Source of the DNA: Emcibacteraceae bacterium | GTDB taxonomy: Bacteria > Pseudomonadota > Alphaproteobacteria > Sphingomonadales > Emcibacteraceae | Reading direction: 5' to 3' | Length of the DNA stretch: 64,000 nucleotides | NCBI GenBank assembly: GCA_021774795.1 | Contig: JAJFIR010000053.1 | Span: 1 to 64,000 of the forward strand | Shown here: piece by piece, positions 35,409-44,089 of the stretch | Layout: the number at the start of each line of letters is the position of its first letter | Position numbering within the stretch: position 1 is the stretch's first letter | The notes under the pieces: model-generated | Told to the model about the DNA's origin: nothing | The model's input: the letters and a program-made list of their open reading frames with translations, nothing else | Database searches by the model: none | Program-made: the position numbers and the translations under genes

Positions 35409-36329
35409 TTAGGTGATGCTGTTGCGTTTTCTCAATTGAATGCATCCGACAATCATTAGTCCCGCGATAACTACGCCGTACCAGAAAGAAGGTTCGCCGA
35501 AGCTTCCAAGAAGTGAAAAGATGCCTTCCAATATATTACCGTCTTCAATTTCATATCGGTCGGAATATCTTCCCAAATAAGAGAAACGTGAGGCAATTGC
35601 TCTTATCAATATAGAACTATTAAAGAAGATGGCTTCGGCAGCGACGATTAATGCTGGAACGATAAAGGCCAGCAAGAAAGGCGACCGTCTTGAAAAGCTG
35701 GATACAAACATAAACCACGCTATTATTGGTAAGGTCCAAAGGATAAATACGAAGATCGGAATGAAATCATTTGCAATAATGGCCAGATAATCGATGTTCG
35801 AGAACACGACATCCCATGCACTAAAATCTGTATTAATTGCAACCATTGTACCCATGGTTAAAGCTGTAAAAATTTGAATTATAAAGGCAAATGGTATAGC
35901 AACCAGCGGGGTTACGACAATAACGGTTGCTAGTTTAACCAAAACTTCTTGGGTGTCTGAAACAGGCATTGATTTCCAAAACAGGATGCTTTTGTTTTTT
36001 CTTTCGTCATAAAGGACAGAGAGAGCAGTGAATACCATGCTAAAGCCGATAGAGATTATCAATATCATTGGGGAAAACATTAAGACGCCGGTCATTATAT
36101 AGGACTGTTCACCGCCGAGATCCTGGGCATTTGAGATATGATCGTTAAGTGATGCACCGTCAATCATCATACCATTGCCGGTTACCATAGCGATCAATCC
36201 AAAGAATATAAATAATCCGGTAATAACCATCGGGGTCACGAGAATCGCACGACGATTATCCCAAAATTCTTTCAAGAATAAAGCTTTTATAGGATTGTAT
36301 TCGTTTATAGTTGTTAGGGCAGAAAACAT
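35409..36329 (-). CDS. ABC-2 type transporter permease
   Basis: Membrane protein of 306 residues with about six helices, including a long extracytoplasmic loop after TM1, as in ABC-2 exporters. It opens with NPIKALFLKEFWDNRRAIL, a cytoplasmic amphipathic start seen in permeases paired with GntR-linked ATPases, and has the YDERKNKSILFWKSMPVSD segment typical of that group. It is the last gene of the operon gntR-ATPase-small protein-permease and ends before a terminator. The substrate is unknown; related YtrBC-type systems respond to cell-envelope stress. Confidence 0.85.
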   Translation of the reverse strand: MFSALTTINEYNPIKALFLKEFWDNRRAILVTPMVITGLFIFFGLIAMVTGNGMMIDGASLNDHISNAQDLGGEQSYIMTGVLMFSPMILIISIGFSMVFTALSVLYDERKNKSILFWKSMPVSDTQEVLVKLATVIVVTPLVAIPFAFIIQIFTALTMGTMVAINTDFSAWDVVFSNIDYLAIIANDFIPIFVFILWTLPIIAWFMFVSSFSRRSPFLLAFIVPALIVAAEAIFFNSSILIRAIASRFSYLGRYSDRYEIEDGNILEGIFSLLGSFGEPSFWYGVVIAGLMIVGCIQLRKRNSIT

Positions 36330-36362
36330 TTTTAGTCTCCAATTATTTTATTATATTTATTG

Positions 36363-36560
36363 TTAAATAAGTGTACATTTGTCAAAGGCGCAAATCATAA
36401 CACTTTGATTTATAACACTTAACCCAGTATCGTTCTCCGGATATTCGGTCGTTGCACTACTCATACTTGCCATGCCAATTGTCCCTACTAATATTAGAAA
36501 AGACATCAAACCAATGTTGATTAGAGTGTGGATATTATTTCTCTTTTTATCTGCGAACAT
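36363..36560 (-). CDS. Small membrane protein between ABC subunits
   Basis: A 65-residue protein with a basic N-terminus (MFADKKRNN), one hydrophobic helix (about 13-33) and a short extracytoplasmic tail with two cysteines (VMICAFDKCTLI). The start lies three bases after the ATPase stop, which strongly suggests co-translation. No family recognised. A second small single-helix protein sits at the head of the same operon (37852-38082), so both may be accessory subunits. Confidence 0.65.
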   Translation of the reverse strand: MFADKKRNNIHTLINIGLMSFLILVGTIGMASMSSATTEYPENDTGLSVINQSVMICAFDKCTLI

Positions 36561-36562
36561 GA

Positions 36563-37414
36563 TTATTCTCCGGTCATTAAAGTAACGAAAAGATCTGAAA
36601 GCGATAGACGGCGCACTTCGCCAAACTCTTGTAAAGTGGCTTTGTCGCTGCCCTTGAAGATGAAGCTGGTTCTCCCAAGAGAACTTATCTCTCTATATGG
36701 TCCGAGGGCACGGGCTTCATCGATGCGATCAGGGTTAGGTTCAAGTGTTTTCCATGTGGCTAATGTTTCTTCCATCGATGCGTCATACATAATTTCACCG
36801 TCGCGGATAAAAATAACATCAGTCAGTATATTTTCCACTTCATCCACTTGATGGGTAGTGATAACGATGGTTCTTTCCTCGTCAAAGTAATCTTCCAGGA
36901 GTTGGTCGTAAAACTTTTTACGGTAAAGGATATCAAGTCCCAAAGTTGGTTCATCCAGGACCAATATTTTTGCGTCAATCGCCATGATAAGCGCCAGATG
37001 CAACTGCACGACCATGCCTTTAGAAAGTTTTCCAACTTTCTTATCCATAGGGATCGATGTTTGGTTTAAAAAACTTATTGCCCTAGAGCGATTGAAGTTT
37101 GGGTGAACGCCTTCAACATATTGAACCGCTTCATTTACTTTTATCCAGCTAGGTAATGTTGCAACGTCTGAAATGAAGCACACTTCTTTCATAAGTTGAT
37201 CACGTTGGCTTTGGGGGTCAAGTCCTAAAACATCCAATTCGCCTTCGTAGCTGCTTAGTCCCAGGATCGCATTGATTAATGTTGTTTTCCCAGCACCGTT
37301 AGAGCCAATAAGGCCAACGATTTGTCCTTTTTTAATTGAAATATCTACACCCCTAAGGGCATCGAATTTACCAAAAGATTTGCTGAGGTTTTTGGCGCTG
37401 ATATAATTTGTCAT
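36563..37414 (-). CDS. ABC transporter ATP-binding protein (YtrB-like)
   Basis: ABC ATPase of 283 residues with Walker A GSNGAGKTTL (about 38), signature KLSKGMVVQLHLAL (about 130), Walker B ILVLDEPTLGLD and switch ITTHQVDEVE. The C-terminal extension of about 70 residues is typical for exporters linked to GntR/YtrA regulators. AGAGGA lies seven bases before the second ATG at 37414 but too close to the first at 37420, so the shorter form is preferred. It works with the permease at 35409-36329. Confidence 0.88.
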   Translation of the reverse strand: MTNYISAKNLSKSFGKFDALRGVDISIKKGQIVGLIGSNGAGKTTLINAILGLSSYEGELDVLGLDPQSQRDQLMKEVCFISDVATLPSWIKVNEAVQYVEGVHPNFNRSRAISFLNQTSIPMDKKVGKLSKGMVVQLHLALIMAIDAKILVLDEPTLGLDILYRKKFYDQLLEDYFDEERTIVITTHQVDEVENILTDVIFIRDGEIMYDASMEETLATWKTLEPNPDRIDEARALGPYREISSLGRTSFIFKGSDKATLQEFGEVRRLSLSDLFVTLMTGE

Positions 37415-37430
37415 TGTCATGTCCTCTATC

Positions 37431-37799
37431 TTAATTATTGTTGTTTTTAGGGGTGGATTTTAGCAATTCATTTGCATCCAGACCCAATCTAGAAATTTGT
37501 TCAATAATTTTTGGCCATTCAACTTCTAAGAACGACTTTTGTTCGGTGGCGAGTAGATTTTTTCTCGCTCCATCTAAAATAAACATACCCAGTCCCCTTC
37601 GTTTTTCTACAACACCTTCATCGACCAACTCAGCGTAGGCTTTTGAGGCTGTTATTGGGTTAATTTGGTATTCTACAGATACCTTTCTTACCGAAGGGAG
37701 AGCTTCTCCCTCCGCAAGTACACCATCCATTATCATTGTAAGGATTTGATCCTTAAGCTGGAGGTATATAGGTCTGTCATCTTTCCATTGTTCTGCCAC
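37431..37799 (-). CDS. GntR-family regulator, YtrA type
   Basis: Short regulator (122 residues) of the YtrA branch: a winged-helix N-terminal domain only, opening with W-K-D-D-R-P-I-Y-L-Q-L and containing LPSVRKVSVEYQINPITASKAYAEL (recognition helix about 35-58) without a large ligand domain. The GTG at 37799 has GGAAAG five bases upstream and gives the standard N-terminus; an upstream TTG at 37811 lacks a site. It precedes the ABC genes and probably represses them. Confidence 0.85.
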   Translation of the reverse strand: MAEQWKDDRPIYLQLKDQILTMIMDGVLAEGEALPSVRKVSVEYQINPITASKAYAELVDEGVVEKRRGLGMFILDGARKNLLATEQKSFLEVEWPKIIEQISRLGLDANELLKSTPKNNNN

Positions 37800-37851
37800 G
37801 GTACTTTCCAATCACATTAGTTTTATCGATATTTGTTGGCCCGCTAATTGA

Positions 37852-38082
37852 TTAAACTGCGTTAATGTAAGAAGTCATTGTTGCCAGTTTTTCTTGTTCA
37901 ACATTTTGTTGAAATTCTACGCCACTTGTGATGACCAATAAAAAAATGAGGCTAACAACCACGAATGAAGAGATTATTTTACGGTTCTGACTCTCAAAGT
38001 ATTTTGAATTGTCATTAACGTTTTTACTGACTAGGCTCATAAAGCCGTTTTGGTCGATTGCGTTTGCATATAAATTTAACAT
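37852..38082 (-). CDS. Small membrane protein heading the GntR/ABC operon
   Basis: A 76-residue protein with one strong hydrophobic helix (about 40-58, SSFVVVSLIFLLVITSG) and a polar N-terminal half (MLNLYANAIDQNGFMSLVSK). AAGGA lies eight bases before the ATG at 38082. It is first after the promoter at 38137-38166 and 52 bases before gntR. No family recognised; it could be a membrane sensor or partner of the ABC exporter. Confidence 0.6.
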   Translation of the reverse strand: MLNLYANAIDQNGFMSLVSKNVNDNSKYFESQNRKIISSFVVVSLIFLLVITSGVEFQQNVEQEKLATMTSYINAV

Positions 38083-38136
38083 TCTGTTTGTCCTTAAATT
38101 CAGTGTTTGCGTGTTATGGTGTTTAAGTGATGTACT

Positions 38137-38166
38137 TATATAGAACACTAATACAAAAAATGTCAA
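38137..38166 (-). promoter_or_regulatory. Candidate promoter of the GntR/ABC operon
   Basis: Reading on the minus strand: TTGACA (38166-38161), an 18-base spacer and TATATA (38142-38137). An inverted AGTG...CACT pair (38126-38129 and 38146-38149) brackets the -10 element and could be the GntR operator, but its short arms make that weak. Confidence 0.5.
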
Positions 38167-38301
38167 TTGATTTTATGGATATTTTTTTAATTAATTTTAT
38201 TATCGTTTAAAAACAATCAATTATAGTAAAAATAATTTATCAACATTAATCTTCTAGGTGTTATATATTAGGCGTGGATTAGTGATATAGGTGTTTTAGT
38301 C

Positions 38302-38769
38302 ATGGAAAAAGAATCAATTTATGAACAGGTAGAAGCCAAAATTTATGCCGTTTGTGGTGGTGAAAATAATAAGATTGCAAATATGGCGTCTATAAGCTGT
38401 CTTCTTAATCAGGCCTTTGATGAATTCTATTGGGTTGGATTTTATATCGCTGACCACGATAAAAAAGACGAATTGGTTGTGGGTCCTTATCAAGGGACCT
38501 TGGGATGCCTGCGCATTTCATATGATAGAGGAGTATGCGGCGCAGCAGCCCGAACAGGATTAACGCAAATTGTTAACGATGTGGATCAGTTTCCCGGACA
38601 TATAGCGTGCGACAGCCTAACAAGATCTGAAATTGTTGTTCCTGTTTATAATGGGCAAAATCAACTGATTGCGGTGTGCGATGTAGATAGCGTAAAAACC
38701 TCTACCTTTGATGTTGTTGATCAGTTATGGTTGGAAAAAATATTAAAAGCAGTTTTTGCAGAAACTTAA
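38302..38769 (+). CDS. msrC: Free methionine-(R)-sulfoxide reductase (GAF domain)
   Basis: Single GAF-domain protein of 155 residues that reduces free Met-R-sulfoxide using thioredoxin. The three catalytic cysteines of the family are present in GCLRI, GVCGAA and HIACDS, with FYWVGFYI near the N-terminus and IAVCDVDS near the end. It repairs oxidised methionine in the cytoplasm. It is transcribed away from the GntR/ABC operon; the 219-base region between holds the promoter described above and nothing else recognised. Confidence 0.9.
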   Translation: MEKESIYEQVEAKIYAVCGGENNKIANMASISCLLNQAFDEFYWVGFYIADHDKKDELVVGPYQGTLGCLRISYDRGVCGAAARTGLTQIVNDVDQFPGHIACDSLTRSEIVVPVYNGQNQLIAVCDVDSVKTSTFDVVDQLWLEKILKAVFAET

Positions 38770-38792
38770 AATATAGAAGAGAAAAAAATAGA

Positions 38793-39019
38793 ATGTATAG
38801 AAAAGTTAGCACAGTTATCTTATTGGTGCTGAACGGGCAAAAGGGGCTTATGCAGGCTTTTTAGAAGATGAGACAGGCACTTTAGAAGTTGGTAAGTGGG
38901 CCGATATCACTGTGCTTGATAAAGACGTTCTTAATGTGGGAGCAAAAACCCCTTCTGATCTACTGGATGGAAAAATTATAATGACAATTTCAGCAGCGAA
39001 CGTAGTATTTAGACAATAA
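38793..39019 (+). pseudogene. Remnant of a secreted amidohydrolase (internal deletion)
   Basis: An ATG at 38793 opens a 13-codon piece resembling a signal-peptide start (MYRKVSTVILLVL). A different frame then encodes a recognisable amidohydrolase C-terminus: GAYAGFLEDETGTLEVGKW, ADITVLDKD, LLDGKIIMTI and a stop at 39017-39019. The Gly-x-Leu-(E/K)-x-Gly-K-x-A-D-(I/L) block is typical of the final strands of imidazolonepropionase/YtcJ-like amidohydrolases. The middle of about 400-500 residues, including all metal ligands, is gone and the ends are out of frame, so this is a decayed gene left by deletion. Confidence 0.75.
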
Positions 39020-39043
39020 TTAACAATAATTAAGGAGATGAAT

Positions 39044-39517
39044 ATGTCTGAAGATGAAGACAACGATAATGCGGGTATCATCGCGCATCCGCCGATTTTT
39101 TACATAATCAGTGTAATTGTTGCTTTGATTATAGATTATTTTGTCCCGTTAGCTATGGGAGAGGCACCCATATTGAAAATGTTTGCCATCTTAATGGCAG
39201 TTTTAGGGATAGGTATTTTTATTTCTGCTGGGAAGATGTTCAGAACAGATAAGCAAAATGTTAGTGTACACACAAAAACTGAAAGCATTTACCAGTCAGG
39301 AATATACAGCCGCACACGTAACCCTATATATTTAGGTGTGTTAATGGTTGTGATTGCTGGCGGAATTTATTTCGACGAGCCTTGGATATTCATAACACAA
39401 ATTCCACTTGTGCTTTTCTTTAATAAGCAAGTAATCGGCAAAGAAGAAGCATATCTCGAAAGAAAGTTCGGTGCCGAGTATATTGAGTACAAAAAAAAAG
39501 TACGACGTTGGATTTAG
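39044..39517 (+). CDS. Isoprenylcysteine carboxyl methyltransferase (ICMT/PEMT) family protein
   Basis: Integral-membrane methyltransferase of 157 residues with about four helices. The family signature YSRTRNPIYLG (about 85-95) and the C-terminal EEAYLERKFGAEYIEYKKKVRRW are clear. Substrates in bacteria are mostly unknown (lipids or small isoprenoid-like molecules). AAGGAG lies six bases before the ATG at 39044; the ATG at 39038 overlaps that site and is rejected. Confidence 0.85.
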   Translation: MSEDEDNDNAGIIAHPPIFYIISVIVALIIDYFVPLAMGEAPILKMFAILMAVLGIGIFISAGKMFRTDKQNVSVHTKTESIYQSGIYSRTRNPIYLGVLMVVIAGGIYFDEPWIFITQIPLVLFFNKQVIGKEEAYLERKFGAEYIEYKKKVRRWI

Positions 39518-39594
39518 TGCTGTAAATTAAGTAAATATTTTGGTACCTTTGTATTTGAAGGGCGAAACAAAAATAATATATCCTGGAGGATAAA

Positions 39595-40356
39595 ATGATA
39601 AATTCTAAATTACTAAGTTCTGCGGTTTTAACGCTGGCAATAGGTTTCATTTCTATAGGTTCCGCTCAAGCGGACGAACATGATGATTTGATAAAGGCTG
39701 CTGTTGATAACCCAGCCAGAGCGGAAGCAAATAACCTACGTGACGCGGCACGAATGCCGGCTCAGGTTATTAAATTTATGGGTGTTAATCAAGGTGATAC
39801 CGTCCTTGATATGGTATCTAACGGTGGTTATTACGCCGAAATTCTTGCGGGTGTTGTTGGTGATAATGGTCGCGTCATTGCACATATGTTCCAAAATGCA
39901 GGCATGGACCCTGATAATGCGTATGCTGCCAAAATTCGCACGGCGGATCACATGCAAAATGTCGTTCCAATTTACGCGAACTTCAATGACCTGGATGTAA
40001 AAGAAAATACTTTAGATTACGTTTTTCTTATTCAGAATTTTCATGACTTTTACTTTGACCGCTTTGGCGTTGATGTAGAAAAAATGTTAGCGATGTATAG
40101 AAAAGCACTTAAACCAGGTGCTATAATGGCAGTTATTGATCATCATGCCGGGGACGGAGCGCCCAGTACAACGGGCACGACGGTTCACCGTATTGATCCT
40201 GCTATCGTGAAGCGCGATATGGCGGCGGCCGGGTTTGAACTTGAAGGTGAATTGGATGTACTGCTGAATGATACTGATGATAAATCTAAATCGGTCTTTG
40301 ATGATAGTGTCCGCGGTAAAACAAGTCGTTTCATTCTTAAGTTTAAAAATCCCTAA
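39595..40356 (+). CDS. Exported SAM-dependent methyltransferase-like protein
   Basis: A 253-residue class I methyltransferase-fold protein with a signal peptide (residues 1-26, cleavage after SAQA). Motif I is seen as VLDMVSNGGYYAEILAGVVG and motif II-like DYVFLIQNFHDF follows. It resembles the predicted-methyltransferase family that is consistently exported, although SAM is not normally available outside the cytoplasm. GGAGG before the ATG at 39595 is a strong ribosome site and a terminator follows the gene. Substrate unknown. Confidence 0.85.
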   Translation: MINSKLLSSAVLTLAIGFISIGSAQADEHDDLIKAAVDNPARAEANNLRDAARMPAQVIKFMGVNQGDTVLDMVSNGGYYAEILAGVVGDNGRVIAHMFQNAGMDPDNAYAAKIRTADHMQNVVPIYANFNDLDVKENTLDYVFLIQNFHDFYFDRFGVDVEKMLAMYRKALKPGAIMAVIDHHAGDGAPSTTGTTVHRIDPAIVKRDMAAAGFELEGELDVLLNDTDDKSKSVFDDSVRGKTSRFILKFKNP

Positions 40357-40381
40357 TCGCTTTTAGGAATAAAATTTTAAA

Positions 40382-40412
40382 AATCCTCCGTATGTTTACG
40401 GGGGATTTTTTT
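40382..40412 (+). terminator. Rho-independent terminator
   Basis: An 11-pair stem (AATCCTCCGTA with TACGGGGGATT, one G-T pair, loop TGTT) is followed by a run of T. It lies 26 bases after the exported methyltransferase gene and separates it from ettA. Confidence 0.88.
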
Positions 40413-40481
40413 ATGATTGCTAATGATCCGTTCTATGCGTTATACAGGCTCGATTTTATTTAAATGATTGTGAGAACTAAA

Positions 40482-42161
40482 ATGGCCTCTTACCAGTATA
40501 GCTACGTTATGAAAGATTTAGGGAAAACCTACCCTGGTAGCAAACCGACATTTAGTAATATTACATTATCATTTATGCCAGATGCAAAAATTGCTGTAAT
40601 CGGCGTCAATGGTGCCGGTAAATCCACTTTGATGAAAATTATCGCCGGTATTGACAAAGATTACACTGGTGAAGCCTGGGCAGCCGAAGGAGTCCGTGTA
40701 GGATATTTGGAGCAAGAACCACATCTGGACCCGCAAAAATCTGTTTTCGAGAATGTCATGGACGGCATGGGTGAAATAAAGCAGGTCGTTGATAAGTTTA
40801 ACGAAATTAGTGCTAAATTTGCCGAACCAATGTCAGATGATGAAATGAACGCATTAATAGCAGAGCAAGGTGAACTACAGGATAAGATTGATGCCGCTGA
40901 TGCCTGGGATCTTGATAGTCGTGTCGAGCTTGCGATGGAGGCATTAAGATGCCCGCCAAAAGACGCGGATGTTAATATTCTTTCTGGTGGTGAGCGCCGT
41001 CGCGTGGCTTTGTGCCGTCTTTTGCTGGAAAAACCGGAGATACTTTTACTTGATGAACCGACAAACCATTTGGACGCGGAATCGGTCTCTTGGCTTGAAA
41101 ATCACCTGAAAGAATATATCGGAACAGTTATTCTTGTCACCCATGACAGATATTTCCTCGATAATGTTGTGAACTGGGTTTTGGAAATTGATCATGGTCG
41201 TGCTATTCCATACGAAGGGCATTATTCATCTTGGCTTGAACAAAAAGAAAAAAGACTTATTCAAGAAGAAAGATTAGAAGCGGGCCGTAAGCGGACAATG
41301 AAACGCGAACTGAAATGGATTCAGCAATCGCCAAAGGCGCGGCAAGCAAAAAGCAAGGCCCGTATCAATGCTTATGATGACTTGCTCGCCGCTGCACAAG
41401 AAGGCCGCAATGGTGAAGCGCAAATACAAATACCGGTTGGTCCCCGACTTGGCGGCGTGGTCATCGAATCTGAAAAATTATGCAAGGGTTTCGACGAGCG
41501 TCTGTTAATTGATGAACTGGACTTTAGATTGCCACCGGGTGGTATCGTTGGGATAATCGGGGCAAACGGTGCGGGTAAATCAACATTGTTTAAAATGATC
41601 ACTGGCGTAGAAAAAGCAGATTCGGGATCTTTGAAAGTTGGTGAAACAGTATTGCTTGGCCATGTGGATCAAAGCAGAGAAGGCTTAGATGATAATAAAA
41701 CCGTATGGGAAGAAATTTCAGACGGTCTTGATGTGTTTGATTTTAACGGCCGTAAAGTCCCGACCCGTGCGTATGTGGGAAATTTCAATTTTAAAGGCAC
41801 TGATCAGCAGAAAAAACTGGGCCAGCTTTCTGGCGGAGAAAGGAATCGCGTTCATTTGGCAAAAATGTTGCGTACACCGGCAAACGTGCTTTTGTTGGAT
41901 GAACCAACCAACGATCTGGATGTGGAAACGCTGAGCGCACTTGAAGCGGCTCTCGAAGATTTTGCAGGCTGCGCCGTCATCATCTCTCATGATAGATGGT
42001 TTTTAAACAGAATAGCCACTCATATTCTTGCTTTTGAAGGGAATTCTCACGTGGAGTGGTTTGAGGGCAATTATGAAGATTATGATCAAGACCGCCGTAG
42101 ACGTTTGGGTGATGCGGCTGACCGGCCACATAAAATGCAATATAAGAAATTAACACGTTAG
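40482..42161 (+). CDS. ettA: EttA, energy-dependent translational throttle (ABC-F)
   Basis: Soluble ABC-F protein of 559 residues that binds the ribosomal E site and gates early elongation according to ATP/ADP level. Two cassettes are seen: Walker A GVNGAGKST (about 40) and GANGAGKST (about 360), signatures LSGGERRRVAL and LSGGERNRVHL, Walker B LLLDEPTNHLD and LLLDEPTNDLD, and between them the arm and the charged linker rich in R and K. The ATG at 40482 gives the standard N-terminus; an ATG 18 bases earlier is possible. Confidence 0.94.
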   Translation: MASYQYSYVMKDLGKTYPGSKPTFSNITLSFMPDAKIAVIGVNGAGKSTLMKIIAGIDKDYTGEAWAAEGVRVGYLEQEPHLDPQKSVFENVMDGMGEIKQVVDKFNEISAKFAEPMSDDEMNALIAEQGELQDKIDAADAWDLDSRVELAMEALRCPPKDADVNILSGGERRRVALCRLLLEKPEILLLDEPTNHLDAESVSWLENHLKEYIGTVILVTHDRYFLDNVVNWVLEIDHGRAIPYEGHYSSWLEQKEKRLIQEERLEAGRKRTMKRELKWIQQSPKARQAKSKARINAYDDLLAAAQEGRNGEAQIQIPVGPRLGGVVIESEKLCKGFDERLLIDELDFRLPPGGIVGIIGANGAGKSTLFKMITGVEKADSGSLKVGETVLLGHVDQSREGLDDNKTVWEEISDGLDVFDFNGRKVPTRAYVGNFNFKGTDQQKKLGQLSGGERNRVHLAKMLRTPANVLLLDEPTNDLDVETLSALEAALEDFAGCAVIISHDRWFLNRIATHILAFEGNSHVEWFEGNYEDYDQDRRRRLGDAADRPHKMQYKKLTR

Positions 42162-42406
42162 GTTTTGTTAGTATTAAATTCTTTATAAATGAATGTGCGG
42201 TGCGTATGTTCCTGCGCTATCAAGCATAAACTTAAGGCAAGTTAAGGTGTTCACCAAGCTCAGTCGCGGCGGTTTTGTTCATCAATTGCAGGATTTTGAG
42301 TTTGTGATGACATTTATATTATATTGATAAATATAATAATTATTAAAACATATAAAGAACGAGGCTAAAGAACATTATAATCACAAATTATAAAATATAG
42401 ATCCTG
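42162..42406. other. Intergenic region with possible coding relic
   Basis: 245 bases between ettA and the frameshifted TPR gene. Minus-strand fragments such as an ATG-led MSSQTQNPAIDEQN look protein-like but are interrupted by stops within about 17 codons in each frame, and no ribosome site precedes them. The part near 42310-42370 is A/T-rich. I can support no gene, terminator or RNA here. Confidence 0.4.
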
Positions 42407-43008
42407 TTATTTCTTTTCCATTTTGGATTCTACAACCGATATATTTTGTTTTAAAACATCTTTGATCGCTTTTTCCCCCGGTGCATTTGCTAGTGCTGTT
42501 TGGAAATCTTCAAGTGCACGGGTATAATCCTTCGTCAAGAAATATAACGTTGCACGGCTTTTTAAACTTTCCCAATGGTTTGAGTTTATCTCCAGAGACC
42601 TGTTGCAAGCATCCATCGCATACTCAACTTTACCAAGTGCAGAAGAACTTATACAAAGGTTGTTATAGGCTTCTCTGTAATATTCGCTGGGTGCTATACC
42701 GGATCTCGCGTCTCTTTCTTCCGTTTTAATGAAAGTAATTGACCTTCTTGCGGCTTCAAGGTTTTTGCCCTTATTGATTAGCGAGCGTATTTTTTTCATG
42801 GCTCGGTATGTATTACCATTCATGTCTGTTTTTGTAGCAGCGGTTTTGCCGTTTGATGCACCGCCTTCACCAAGTAAATCTTGCCCGATATTTATCCCTC
42901 CGGGTGGCCCTGGGCGCGTGTTACAAAAGAATATGAAAAACTTAGTGTCAATGCAGTAAGTACGGTAATCATAGTGCGTATTAAGTTTTTATTCTTCTTT
43001 CTTATCAT
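42407..43008 (-). pseudogene. TPR protein, frameshifted paralogue
   Basis: The ATG at 43008 opens a signal peptide (to FVTRAQG), but the frame stops at 42892-42894. The frame one step over continues as GGINIGQDLLGEGG and runs through TPR repeats (NNLCISSSALGKVEYAMDAC, SLKSRATLYFLTKDYTRAL) to 42407. Adding one base in the CC run near 42908-42909 would restore a single protein of about 200 residues like the intact paralogue at 44162-44704, which shares the layout signal, Gly-rich linker, MDACN and the C-terminal GAP block. Either a genuine single-base deletion or a homopolymer sequencing error. If translation restarts internally (ATG at 42823), a 138-residue cytosolic TPR fragment remains. Confidence 0.72.
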
Positions 43009-43013
43009 GTTGG

Positions 43014-43077
43014 TTAGCCCTTTTACCGGATAGATTGTAATATATATTACAATCTATTATGTAGAAAAGTTGGCTAA
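43014..43077. repeat. Nested extended palindrome
   Basis: A perfect 28-base inverted repeat (43030-43057, centre TATATA, arms ATAGATTGTAATAT) is enclosed by a second pair: TTAGCCCTTTT (43014-43024) with AAAAG and GGCTAA (43065-43069, 43072-43077). On the minus strand it lies after mlaA and directly before the TPR ATG at 43008, and the outer arm contains the AAAAGGG that would be that gene's ribosome site. It could act as a terminator-like structure, a translation-blocking hairpin or a protein operator. Confidence 0.6.
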
Positions 43078-43099
43078 AATACAACCTCGGATCTATGAA

Positions 43100-43912
43100 T
43101 TAGAACTCATCATCAAATTCTTCATCGAACAAATCGTCTTCCTCGCTGGTGTCTAAATCACCATTATTTATGTCATATAGTCTTAATTGCCTGTAACTGC
43201 TGCGGATTGTTGCATAGAAATCGGTGGAAGATTTACTTAAATCATCGAGTGTTTCAAGATTTTCTTCACGGTAAATAAGACCACGAAGCGCGAGGCGACC
43301 GTAACGGACATAGGTCCAGTTTTTGTGATTGAGCCACAGACTTACGGGGTCAAAGAAAAAGTCAACAACAAAGCCGGAAAGGTCTCTTCCATTTGAAGGA
43401 CCAAGAAAAGGCAGCATTATAAACGGGCCTTCCGGTATACCCCAGACAGCAAATGTTTCGCCAAAATCTTCGCTATGATGATCGATGCCCCATTTTGTAG
43501 CGGTATCAAAAACGCCAAGTAGCCCGAACGTTGAATTGATCATAAAACGAGAAACCGATGTACCGGCTCTTTTGGGTTCTGCTTGCAGTGTGTCATTAAC
43601 GAATGTAACCGGTTCGCGCCAATTGGACACGAAATTTGATATGCCGTCTCTTACGTCTGGTGGCCCCCACATGCGATAAAGTCTGGCTGTTGGGGCTAAA
43701 ATGACGTCATCGAATAAAGTATTGAATGCGAATATAGACCGGTTCATCGGCTCAAGTGGATCATTAGCTTCGTCGTAAGCTAATTGTGCATCCGGCGCGC
43801 TGTCAGGAGGGCGCTTTGCACAGGAACTTAAAGACAATACAGAAAATGCAAGCATCATCAAAAAGATTGAGCTTGCATTGTTTTTTATTGTTTTATTCGC
43901 TCTTTTCAGCAT
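43100..43912 (-). CDS. mlaA: MlaA (VacJ) outer-membrane lipoprotein
   Basis: Lipoprotein of 270 residues that extracts mislocalised phospholipids from the outer leaflet of the outer membrane for return by the Mla pathway. The lipobox LSLSSC (Cys about residue 31) ends a signal peptide; NDPLEPMNRSIFAFN, NSTFGLLGVFD, EDFGETFAVWG and FIMLPFLGPS are MlaA hallmarks. The C-terminus is very acidic (TSEEDDLFDEEFDDEF). It lies between two TPR paralogues on the same strand; no mlaBCDEF genes are in the window. Confidence 0.95.
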   Translation of the reverse strand: MLKRANKTIKNNASSIFLMMLAFSVLSLSSCAKRPPDSAPDAQLAYDEANDPLEPMNRSIFAFNTLFDDVILAPTARLYRMWGPPDVRDGISNFVSNWREPVTFVNDTLQAEPKRAGTSVSRFMINSTFGLLGVFDTATKWGIDHHSEDFGETFAVWGIPEGPFIMLPFLGPSNGRDLSGFVVDFFFDPVSLWLNHKNWTYVRYGRLALRGLIYREENLETLDDLSKSSTDFYATIRSSYRQLRLYDINNGDLDTSEEDDLFDEEFDDEF

Positions 43913-44089
43913 TTAAATTAATATATTCTTCTTTTAAGTTTCAATTTATTTAATGACTATAGAATTAATATAAGATGAATAACATAATATAAAAGAACAA
44001 ATGTAATGCTACAGAAATTTTAAGTCAGATAAGTTTAACCTTGATCTTTTTAATATATTCTTTCCTTCTGGATTTAATATGCATAAATT

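Noticed and set aside
42190-42360. Small peptide gene on the minus strand (MSSQTQNPAIDEQN...)
   Set aside because: Stops after 17 codons, no ribosome site; possible relic only.
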